From positions 1,066,236 to 1,130,235 of the forward strand of contig NW_004450479.1 in the NCBI RefSeq assembly GCF_000321225.1: a stretch of DNA of 64,000 nt. Reading direction: 5' to 3'. The stretch comes from Odobenus rosmarus divergens. Its lineage: Eukaryota > Chordata > Mammalia > Carnivora > Odobenidae. Made by a program: the position numbers and the translations under genes. The notes beneath the pieces are model-generated. The model saw nothing but the letters and a program-made list of their open reading frames with translations. It was not told the DNA's origin and made no database searches. Shown piece after piece: positions 26,601 to 38,600 of this stretch (positions are counted from its first letter, which is position 1; each line of letters opens with the position of its first letter).

Positions 26601-29600
26601 TGTCTCCCCCACTCCCAGCCCAGACTGTCCTCTGACAATGGTCTTTGGTCAGAGAGAATGTGAAGCGTTTCCCCTTGAGGCTTGGAGCTTAAATGAATCA
26701 GGACGTGAGGGCCGCAGGCCAAACCTCCCGAGTTACTCACGGAGCCGGCGCCCTCTGCCCGCCGCAGGGCTGAGCCAGAGGGCGAGGCCAGGCCGGTCCG
26801 GCAACCACCCAGAGCAGCGAGCAGAGGAGACGAGGGAACGGGGGGCGGGGGGGCCCACACGCCCATGGCGTGACCAGACCACTACCACCGTGGACGAGAC
26901 ATGTGAGCCCCCCAAAGTCCGGAAGTAAGCAAGTGCAAGCTATGGCGTGGGGTCTCCTCAGTCAGAGGCCGGCAGCTGCGCCTGAGGAGCCCAGCGGGGA
27001 GACACAGCGAGAGGGCAGCAAGCCACAGAGGGGAGGACGCCACGAGGTGGGAACAGTCCCGGAGAGCCCTCGGGTCCAATCAAGGTGGCGGCCTGAAGAC
27101 AAGCCCGCCAGGCCCCGCTGACACAAGGCCGCCCGGACCCGCCTGGCCCTACCTGGGCGTCCGGGGCTCCCTGCGTGCTCATTCTCCACTACGGTGTGCA
27201 GGCTGGGCTCCTCTCCCCCAAATCCAGCCGCGGTAGAGAAGGCTGGAGGGCACCTGCTGCATGACTTAGCGAGCACCTTCCAAGCCACGACCTATCTGCC
27301 ACCCAGCCTCAACGGCATTCCGATTAAGGCCACGGCTGGGCCCCTGGGCTGCTGCTGGAGCCTGGGGACGGCCATAAACACAGACCGCGTAAGACTAGGA
27401 CAAGTTCAAACCATACCCTGGGCCCACACATGGGGGGGACAGTGGGGCGTGCTCACGGGAGGATGTTATGAGAGGTGCCGGAGGACAGCAGGGAGCACTG
27501 CTCGTGGTCTGCTCTGACCCCCAGGCCCTGGCCGGGCTCCTCCCAGCCTCACGTGCTCTAAACCTGCCCACAAACCAGGGAGCAGGGCCGGCCAGAGGCC
27601 AGGCTGACACCTGCCTTGAGGTGCAGGCAGAGGCACCAAGGGGTCCCAGGTCCTCTAAGGGGGCAGACCAAGCCCCACAGGGTGAGGGGCAGGCAGGGGA
27701 GGCTGCCGTCAGCCGCCCGCCCTGCCCAGGGCATTGGAGCCTTTGATCAGAGACCCCCATACCGGCTGGGGGGCGGGGGAACGCCCGCTGGGATTGCGGC
27801 CCAGCCGCGCACAGGGCCGCAGGGCGGCCTCCCGGGCCGGCGGAAGGACTTCAAAGGACAGGCCAGGGGCCGCCGGGCAGCCCCAGCCTCTGCCCGCACC
27901 CGGCTCCGACGGCCAGTAAAACTACCTTCTAATAATTAATGTTCTGACATCAAAGGCAAGAGCCGCCCGGGTCTGTAAACCATCCCAGTTCTCAGCTGAG
28001 GACCTGCCCATATTTTATCCTGTCTCTTCTGACTCTTTATTTAAATCCAAAACCACACACAGGCAAAACATTAATGGAAAACTTGGAAACTCCTTTTGAT
28101 TACCAAAGTGTACCTTTGAAGTTCCCCCAAAAGTTCCGTTTTGTTCCCTTCTTCCCTCCCCCCCAGGGCTGAAAAGGGACACAAAGCAGACACCATGTGG
28201 CCGGCCAGCCCTCCGGGTGTGGGGCTGTTAGTGACAGGAGGCACGAGGCAGGCGGGCAGGCAGGCGGGGGACGCTCCACAATCAGGCAGCTGCTGGGGCG
28301 CCCAGATCAAAGGCACACGCTGCTGGCGGCCAGGCGGTCCCCCCCACCCCGGGGACCCCTCCTGCCTGGGGGCCCCAGGTTCAGAGCCCGGGGAGGCACT
28401 GGGACCCTATGCCCAGACAGCAACCACCTCCAGGAGAGCGCAACCAGACGCCCCCCCCCCACAAATGTCCACAGGGCCGTCTGCAGCTTCCCAACAGATC
28501 CAGAGAGCCAGGGCCTGCCCAGGCCAGCAGGAGCCAACGGCCCACAGGCCGCATGCCCCGAGTCCTCTGTGCCTTCAGTGTGGGAGAAGGAACAGCCAGC
28601 CCTGGCCCCAGGGTCCAGCCCCCAAACGCAGGCATCCCCAGGAAGAGCAGGCCCGGACAGAATCAGACCCCTACCACACAGGTCTGCTTTTGGCCACAGA
28701 TTCCAGGCCCAGGTCACAAAGGCCATGAGAGTGGGGACTGCAGATGAGTTTCTGACACAGCCCACACATCAGTGTGGGGGCCAGGGCACCACCACCACTG
28801 TCTCCCCAGGACGGACGGTCACGGGACTCGGGACTTGCTCGTGCCCCGCCCCGCCCCTGCCCCATCTACTCGGCAAGGACACACGGAGGGTGGCTCAGCA
28901 ACGGAGCAGGATCAAGTCCCAGCCGTGTGCCCCCCTCCGGAAGGACGCAGGCTCTGTTCTACAGCCGGGTCTTCCCTGCCCACCGCCCCCACGGGCACCG
29001 GTGCCCCTGACCCTCCAGCCTCCCCAGATGTGCGACCTGGAAGCAAGAAGGACCCCAAAAGAGACAGGATGCAAGTGGGTGTGTCTCAGCACCAAGAACG
29101 GGTCATTTTACTCGTGAACTACGGATGCTCAACTAAAACGTTAACTCCGACTCACAAGGAAGCTGTTAATAATACGTCACCCAAACAGGATCGCTCCCTG
29201 GAATGCAAGGATGGCACGATGAGGGGGGGGATCTACCCAAAACCTCACCAGATGAATGAACTGAAAGAAAGGAAGCCTGCCCTGCACGCCCACTAGCTAG
29301 CGGCAGGAGACCGCACACCGGATGCATGGACCTGGACTCAGGAATACAGACAGCACGGGCCAGGTGATGCCAAAGCTGCCTTCACGTCAAAAGCTGGTCA
29401 ACAGGCTGGCCCAGGCGCAAGGGTGGAGGGTGATGGCTCAGAAGCACTGCCTGGGACGGGTGCTCAGAGCCCGCACAGATGCTCAGGGCCACCAGGCAGG
29501 TGGACTCTCCTGGCCGTGACCGTGTTCACAGGGACACGCGAGTTAATCAGAATCTATCACACTGCACATCTAAGATCGTGCCTCAATGAAATTAAGAGAA

Positions 29601-32600
29601 AACAATCAGTTCCCAAAAATGACCACACACCCATCCACCCTGCCACACCCCCAGGCTAACTGAGGTCAGGAGGAAAGACCCCCAGCACCCAGCCCGTTTC
29701 TTACCGGCTCTGGCCGGGGCTCCTGGCCAGGCCTCGACTTCTTCGGCTTGGAGGGGCCTCCAGGGCTAGAGAAGGACTTAGGCAATTTGGCTGAGGGCGA
29801 CATCAGAGACCTGGCTGACCCGGAGGGGCCCCCCAGTCGCTGCCCCCCACCTGAGAAAGGGACAAAGGGAGCGGGGGCAGGCTCCCTGGAGATCTGCTTG
29901 GCTTGAGCATCCACACAGCTGGCCCCCGAGATGCCTGCTTCATCCTGATGGCTCACGTCCCCCTGGCTGAGCCCCGCTGAATCCAGCGGAAGCAGAGGGC
30001 TGCCGGCGGCCTGGTCGGCTGACAGGGAAGGAGTCGGGCTTCCTGGGGCTCTGCTCCGGGCAACCCCAGCAGAGCTGCATCGCTTCATGGCAAACCTGAG
30101 GGTGCAGACTCAGAAAGTGAGGGAACCCCCCCAGAGCCCTCTCCCTGCTGGGTCTGACTCTCCTCTGGCAACGACCAAGCCAACCTCAGCCCCCCGCAGG
30201 CGCTGTCAGCCTCCGACCCACCAGCCGGCCACTGCGGCACAGGCCCCTGGGCAGGAGCGGCCGTCAGGCAAGGGCCCCAGATCGAGGAGATAGGGCCATG
30301 GTGGAGGTGGGGCACATTTTCCGTCACTTTTCCCTCTTTCCCTTCAGACCCCGTTTTCCCACTCAATATAACTCCGAGGCTCCCCCACCTGATGATGGCG
30401 CTGCCTCCCGTGAGGCCTAGAGACCGGAGCGTCGTGGCCTGCAAGGAGGCTCTGCCCGTCACCTGTGAGGAGAGAACAGGACACATGGCTGACCCCTCGT
30501 GGACAGCGCTTCCCACCCGGCCGCCCCGGACAAGAGCACCTCGCGCTGGCTCCCTCGGCCTGAGCACGGTCATGTCCAGCCCCCGTGGGACACCAGCTCC
30601 CGCACCCGAGTGTCTGCTGGCTGGCCTGCTCTGCAGCCGCCTCCCCACCCCACCCCACCCCACTCCAACTGCAGCCTGGGCGGGCGCGGCTCAGGCCTGA
30701 GTTAGCCACATCTGGCCTGCTGACCACCTCTGTAGGTTGACCCGACCACGATGGCCTCGATCCAAGCCCAGGTGCCCAAGGCCCAGCGTCTGTCTCCTCT
30801 GGGAGAAGATGTGTCCCACTAGGTGCCCCCCACCGACAGCCCTGGGACCCCTGCCCCGCACAGCCCCGTGTCAGGGAACCTCGAGCAGGGATAAATAGGT
30901 GGGCAGGTCCCGTCCACACCAGGGCCCCTTGGGGACAGTGGCCACCCAGGGCCAGGGAAGGGCATTTGGCCAGGGTCAAAACAAAAAGTCCCTGTGAGCC
31001 AGGGGACCCAGCGCCAGGAGGGTCCCCCATCACGGGCGGGCGGGTGGGGACAGGCTACGCCCGCACCGTGCTGCACTCGGTTTTGAAAAAGATCAAAACA
31101 CGGAGCAAAGCAAATATTTATTAAAATGAAACCACTTTTGTGACTCTCAGGCTTTGAGAGACGCTGGGAAAACAAACAGGGCGTCGAGGAGGTTTGGGGA
31201 GCAGCCCGGGCGGCCCGTGGTTAGCGCCAACGGAGCCGGCACTCTGCTTTTTTCCATGAAACACATCACGCTTTCAGAGGCTGTCTCCCCGGCCACTGCT
31301 TTGAAGGCGGGTCTGAGAGTGAATTTTCCAGATTGGAAAGCGCGGCTGGGCCCGTGTGGTGACTGGGGGCCAGGCGGGTGGGGCCGGGCTGCTCACCTAC
31401 CTCATCCCTCATGTACACACAGACCGGGCTCGCCTCACACGGCTGCTCCAGACACTCCCTGCGGGGGGAGCAAAGGAACCCTCACAGCCAGCCGCGGGGG
31501 CCCTCACAGAGCACCCCCAGCGCGGCCCCGCAGGACAGTACACCGGGCCCAGCCGCTGCAGGGTCACCAGAAGGAGGCGCTCGGCCACTGGCGGGGAGCC
31601 ACTTGCCCAATCGGCTGTGGGGGGCTCACGGTCGGCTGTGGGGGGCTCACGGTCGGTTGTCGGGGGGGCTCACAGCCGTGAGGGGGTCACGGTCGGCCGT
31701 GGGGGGGCTCACGGTCGGCCGTGGGGGGGGTCACGGTCGGCCGTGGGGGGGTCACGGTCGGCCGTGGGGGGTCACGGTCGGTTGTCGGGGGGGCTCACGG
31801 TCGGCCGTGAGGGGTCACGGTCAGTTGTCGGGGGGGCTCACGGTCAGCCGTGGGGGTGCTCACGGTCGGCCGTGGGGGGTCACGGTCGGCTGTGGGGCCA
31901 ACAATGAGAAGGAAGCCTGGAGCCCTGTGATCTGGGCTTCTGTCTGAAGCCATCCCCCGCGGGGCACTGCTGATCCCTGAAGTGCCAGGAGCACCTGGGG
32001 CAGGGATCCATTACGTGGGCAGAGCCCGCATGCCAGCCTGTCAGCCTGCAGCCCGCACCCAGGGTAAGAGGGGCCGCGATGCGGGAGGGCCGCGGCGGTG
32101 ATGCCCCTTCGGCAGCAGGCCTTCACACCCACGTGGTCGAGCAGCACTGGGCAGAGGGCTCCCCACAGCCGCTGAAATTGGCGTCCCCACGAAGTGCCAG
32201 GAGAGCCCGCCCCAGCCACTGTCACACACACAGGCTGGGCACCAGGGCAACGCGGGGGCAGACGGGCCAGAAACACCACGGATGCTCCACACAGACATGG
32301 CTTCATCGTCCAGGAGATACCAAACGGACCAGACATCGCCACCCCTCCACACTGCCATCCAAGTCAACAAGGGCCATAGCACCTTCCCTCTTCTCCTCGA
32401 GGCCATGCTCCCCGGGAAGATGGCGGTGGGCATCCTCCCCTCGTAAGCAGGGCCCCGAGATGGGAGGGAAGAGCCCCCCAGAAGCGCAGCTGGACAGGCA
32501 GGCATGCAGGTGCACACACACGCTTGCTCCCACACACGCCTGCGCAACCCCTGACCCCAACTCCTGCTCTGTGGCCCTGTGCTGACCGTGGAGGTTACGG

Positions 32601-35600
32601 GGTGCAGGCCGACAGAGGCCTGGCTTTGGAGCCCTGAAGCTGCTGGTGCCAAAGTGAGGGGACGTTCACTTCCGTGTTTCCCAACACGTCGCTGTAACAC
32701 CAGCCCCTGGGAATGCCCGTTCAAGACCACACCTGGAGTGCCCCATCCGGTCCCCCTCCTCCACACAGGGCGAATCCAAGGGGCAGGGCCCACCAGAGCA
32801 GGAGGCCTGGAGTGACAGCAGGCCCTGCGGCGCTGCCCCGCCAGGGCTCGGAGCTTAACACACAGACGTGCCAGGGAGCAGAAGACTCAGCAGCTGAGCT
32901 GGTGACCAGAAGCAGCAGGGTCTGCAGCTGCACACGGACACTCTGGACGCACCCCGTCCTCGAAACCCGGGATCCAGTCCTCTGGCTCAACTCGGCGTGG
33001 TGTTTTCCCCTCTCTTCCTGTTTGCTTTCAGGTTTTGCTTTTGGGTGCTGCCCAGAGCAGAGACCCACAATCCAGAGCTAGCTACTGGGACCCATGGAGG
33101 AGGGGCGGCCCTGCTCCTGCCCAAGCCTGGCCAGCCCTGTTGCCTCCCAACACCCCCACAGGAAGCTGGGGGGCCCCTCGGCTAACAGCCCCCCATGGAG
33201 GTCACCCCGTGCTCTCCTCACACCCATGCCTACAATGAAGCTGCTCCCCAGACAAGGCTGCCAGCCTCGACCAGAGCAACACAGGGGGCTGGCCATGAAA
33301 GGTGTGAGCTCGCGGGCACAGCAGGGCCAGGGAGCCCCCACCAAGACCCCCTGAGCCCAGGCCTCGGGAAAATGGAGGACCCCCAAAAGGCCCACACACT
33401 CTTCCTACTGAAAGTCAGACAGAGGAAAAATGAAGGAACTTCAGTCGAGGGAGATGTGTCCAGCAAACAAGGTCCTGGGGCAGAGGGGAAGAGAGGGGAG
33501 TCCTGGCACCATCTGGACTCAGAAAGCTGGCTGACCACACGCTGGCCATGCCAACGCCCACCACGCTCAAGGGAGTCCTCTCTGAGCTCTCAGGACCTCT
33601 GGCCAGGCATGCTTTCTCCAAGTCCTTCCCCGGGCACCTGATGCCATGGTGAGGACCACAAATCACAAAATGACAGGAGCGGGGCAGTGCCCGGGGAAGG
33701 CCTGCCTGCCTCTGTGCCCTCCAGGCCCCTGCACATCAAACGCCAGCCAGGCTTTGATGTGCAGCTCCTCCGGAGGGATCGGATTCCGTGTGGGGATCTG
33801 AGGGAAGGCCTGTAAACAAGCCAGGGGAGGGGCGGCCGCAACGGCTTCCGGACCTTCCCGGCCAATGAGCAGAGCTCTCCCTCCAAGAACAGCGCACCGG
33901 GGACGGGGACGGTCCTGAGCTTCGGCCCGCTGCTCCCTGCAACAGAGACCTCAGCAAAGCCCCAAGGCTCTTGGAGGGAGCTGGGCCAAGGGCCTCCTGA
34001 GGATGACCCTGTGCCCCAACCTGCTCCCACGCCCCACGCCCAGGCAGAGCCACAGGCATCACTCAAGGCCAGGCCTGGCGCGGAGCCTCTGTGGGCGCCT
34101 GCCCGCCCCTCGGCAGACGTCACCCAGCCCGGCAGGAGGATGCTTGCTCCACCTGAGGCCAGCAAACGTGCTCCTCTGGTCGGGCCAGGGGCCAGTGGGC
34201 ACGCCGGGCAGGGCAGAGGTTCTGTTGCTGTTGGCTTCACAGATGTTCTGCACTCACCACAAACGTGCTATCCCCACAGGCATGAGACGTCCGTCCACCT
34301 GGGGCCAGCCCCCGGCAGGGCACTGGGCTGGGGGGGGCAAGCCAGGTTTCTGGAGACCTTTCTATTTACCTCACCTATCTGGGCCTGACCAAGATGGGCC
34401 GGTCCAAACACAGGTGTTGCCAACACAAGCCTGCCACCGCGTTCCCCAGGCCAGAACAAAATGGACAGAAACCAACCCAAACCAACAGAGCTGGGACTTC
34501 AGGCTCAGCTGCCACCGGGAGGCCCACCTCAGGCAAGGCCACACCCCGAGGGGCCAGGCCACACATACTCCAACACAGAAAGGAGATTAGGACCGGAGGG
34601 AGCCACAGGGTCCCCTCCTCCAGGGCGGACTGAGCAGGGGCGGGTTCAAGAGCGAAGTTTCCTTTCCTTCCCAAGAAAAGACGGGGGACGGTGGCCAAGA
34701 ACTCTGGGCGAACACCCTCCTTAGCAGGAGCACGGCTGGTCCCCAAGCTCACAGGCAGCCCACCGTGCCTTGGGGTCACACAACCCTGAGTGAAACACGC
34801 AGACAGCCTGCCCTGCCCAGCGACGTCTGAAGCCCTGTGTTTTCCTACCAGTGAGGTGCACGGCGCTGACACGGAGCGCAGGCTCGGCCTGCGTGAAGCC
34901 AGGCGGGGAGCAGAGGGACCCCGGGCACCAGGGAAGAGCCTAGCCCGGGAGTCGCAGGCCCGGAGCCCCTCTCCCTGCGGCGGAGAGCTGAGAGGTCGGG
35001 AGGACCGGCCGGTCCACACGGAGGCGAGCACTGTCTGCAGCGGCTCCCAACCCCACATACAGCACACACGCAGGGAGGCCGGTCCCAGTGTGAGACACGC
35101 CAGATTTCAAAGCCCTCCCTCCAACAAAGAATGTGAAAATACCTCATTTTCCTGTTAATCACGTGTGCAAAGCCTAACATTTCGGACACACTGAGTCAAG
35201 TCAATCATAATCCTAAAATTAATTGCACCCGTTCTTACTGTTCTTTGATGTGGCTACCAGAAAAGTTTGAGCTACCTCTGTGGCCCGCACGTGCGGTACA
35301 GGTGCATTGTCCAGTGGCCACTTAGTTGATCCAGATGCTGGTGGTCAGGGCAGGGCCACTGTGCAAAGGAGCCCCCACCTGACCACCGGTGGCGCCAGGA
35401 TGCTGTGCTCCCCTCCAACAGTTCCCTGCCGGCACACCAGCTGCTCTCCGACACTCACCTCTCCTAAAAGCGTCAGCCAGAAAAACCAGCTTCCCACACA
35501 TCCCACTCTGCGGAGACTCGGAATTCCCAGAGCCGCCAGCCCCTGGCCAGCACGGGACCCATGGTGAGTCAGCGCGTGTCGTCCCCCCAGGAGGGTCTGT

Positions 35601-38600
35601 CGGACACGCACATGTCCACAACCACAGCAACCCTACGTGGCGGGCTGCCCCCGCATGGTCCCAGTGCACATCACCAGCTAATCAGGCACAGGCCGTGACC
35701 CGCGGCCGAAGATGCCACCTGCCCTCCCTCACGTGAATCCCGCCCTGTGGTCAGTGAACACCAGCTCCCGAGAAAAGCTGCACAACCTTTGAGATGAAAC
35801 TCAGCGCAGGGCCTATCTGCTGGCCTTCCCCGAGAATGCACCACCGGCGGGGACCTGGGGGCCCAGACAGGCAGCTGGCCAGAGCTGGTGGCAGACAGGC
35901 GCTGGGAGGACGCTTCTAGAGAGAGCGATGCAGAGGATGCAGACTGCTCTGCACACAAGGGACAGCCACGTGGGCGCACATTCATGGACGCCCCCCTGTC
36001 AATTAGAGATGCTCAGCTCCTCCTGGTGTGAGGCCACTTCTCCCAAGAGCTGTCTCCACCCCATTCGGTTCCTCAAACTCCATTGGCAGTTTCCCCGGCG
36101 GGCGGTCCTGAAAGGCGCATCGCCACAAGGGATGCCAATTCCTTTAGGATTTCAGTTTCCAGTGCGGCTCGTTTTGTTTTTAGTTGTACCTACGGGTGCC
36201 TCCTCTGGAAGGAGCATCCTCACGGCAGGACGGCTGGGCTCCCTGACTCTGGGCTACTCCTCACCGGCCAGGCCCAGCTCGAGAGCAGGGCCTGGTGTGT
36301 CCCCACCCCCAGGCAGGACTCCCAGCCCGCACCCACGTCCCGCTCCTCCCGGGGGACCCCACCTGCCCTTTGGCGGAGCAGTCTCGGCAGCTTCCTCCGA
36401 GCACGGGCAATTCCAGGCCTAGAAACGGCTTTGTTCCATCCTCCCCTCTCACTGACACTTCGACAGATAGGTGATTCTAGAGTAAGCACTTTTCCTACAG
36501 TTTTTGAAGGCACTGCTCAGCCGCCTTCCCGGTGCTGTGGCCGGGGACCTGGGGCCCTTCTGCAGGCCTGCCGTGTTTCTGAGCGTTGGGAATGGACCCT
36601 TCGGCCCCAGCTCCTGGTGCTTCACAGGGGGGACTGGTCAGCCACAGCTGTGGGTCAAGTGGCCACAAGCCCAGCTGTGTGTGCCGAAGCCCCTGGGTCT
36701 GAGGCCCCGCTGTCCTGCTCACTTGCCTGTGGGAGCCACCGGGGTGAGGGGGGATCACGCTCACATATCCCCCCATTCCTGGAACAGCACCCCCAGTCCA
36801 GAGAGCCCAGAACACCACACCTCCAGTACCAGCAGCACAAAGCAGGAGGGGAGCTAAGGCCCCTGCCTCCTTACACCTCATCTATCACTGTCTTCCCCCC
36901 CGCTTGCCTCCTTGCCCAGCCATCACCCACCCCCCCACGATCCGGTGCGGCCACTGCCTGGGCTCTGACTTGTATCTTTATGAAATCCTTCAGTGTTGGT
37001 CTAGTTGCCTTTCAGGAGGAAGATCAACAATACACATTAACCCGTGAGTCCTTCCTGTTCCTCATTTCTGCTGCAGGGCCTTTGCACTTGCTGTCTCCTT
37101 GGCCCAGAAGGCTCCTTCCCAGATCCTGGTGTGGCTGAGACCTCTCCCGCCACCCAGAAAATGTTGCCCCACGGCCTCCCAGGGTGCCCTCCCTTCTGCT
37201 CCGTGACATCTTCTTGTAGCTCTGTACCCCGGCTGCTTGCTGCAGCCCCGCCAGGCCGGAGCGGCCCAGACGAAAGAAGGACAAACAGACACAGCCACTG
37301 AGGGCAAGCACCCGCAGCCCCGGCCCCTGAGCTTTGAGGAGCACCTCCTCCTCCAGGTATCCCGTCCTTCCTCCAGAAGAAGGGTAATAGAAGCCCGGCC
37401 TCACCCAGCTAATGGGAAGCGCAGGTCAGACAACACACCCCTGGCAGCACAGGGAGGCCACCACTGTGGCTGGCCAGCGAACGGGGGGCTGCCAAGTCCT
37501 CCCTGGAAGCGCCGGGGAGGAAGACTGGCTGCCAGGGCCCAGGCTCGGGGGGAGCGGAAGGGAGCCACGTGGTCTTGGCACAGCAGCCCCCACAACCATG
37601 TCATTAAAAGAACCAGCACACTGGGGCGCCTGGGGGGCTCAGTCGTTGGGCGTCCGCCTTCGGCTCGGGTCATGGTCCCGGGGTCCTGAGATCGAGCCCC
37701 GCATCGGGCTCCCTGCTCCGCGGGAAGCCTGCTTCTCCCTCTCCCACTCCCCCTGCTTGTGTTCCCTCTCTCGCTGTGTCTCCCTCTGTCAAATAAATAA
37801 AATCTTAAAAAAAAAAAAAAGCATTTAATAAATAAATAAATAAAAGGACCAGCACATCACAAACGGGAGGAGCCCCAACAGAACAGCTCGGGGGGGGGGG
37901 GGCAGGAGTCTGCTTTTGGGACAGCAGGGCCATGGGCACCGCGGTCAGTGTGGGCTGTCCTATGGCGAGGCTCTGTCACCAGGAGGGCCCTCCCCAGAGT
38001 CCCCTCTTCCACACACACAGACCTCAGGGCCAGGCCTGTTCTGAGGACTGGAGACACAGTCACTCACCCCATCCTCACATCGCCCCTGGGAGGCCCACAC
38101 ACAACCAGCCCAGGGCCACACAGTGACCACCACACCCTCCCATGGTCCCTTCCACTCCGCGGGCCAAGGCTTTCACAAGTGGACAAAGACTTCCATGCCA
38201 AAGTGAAAGACCAAAATGTAAAGTGCTACTGTTCTGAAGCATTCAGAAATAACATTTAAACCATTAATTACCAGATGAAAACAGACACATCAAATACCAT
38301 TAAGATTTTCTTTTTAAACTTGACCCGTTTTCACAACAAGGAAGTCTTATGCCTAAAGCATTGGTCCACTGGGGAGCCCAGAGGCCCCTGTTCCCCTCAC
38401 TGTTCACTGAGCCCCCCATAATGATAGAAGCACAGCTTTGCCCTTCCAGGAGGACACAGATGGCCCCGTCGTGAGAGGAAACCCAGTAAACAAGATGAGC
38501 TGCGGGCAGCCAGGACCTGCTGGACAGGCACCTCCCTCACCTCAAACCAGTCCTCTCACCAGGATCACGGAGCCCAAAAGGTACGGCCTCGGGCCACGGC

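Noticed and set aside
31610..31898. Regular repeat array that superficially resembles a CRISPR
   Set aside because: Units are contiguous without spacers and lie in a mammalian intron; it is a minisatellite.
31356..31947. Two long open frames (183 and 189 codons) with Gly-Ser-Arg-Ser-Ala-Val-Gly repeats
   Set aside because: They are translations of the GC-rich minisatellite in two frames; no codon bias, no splice or family support.
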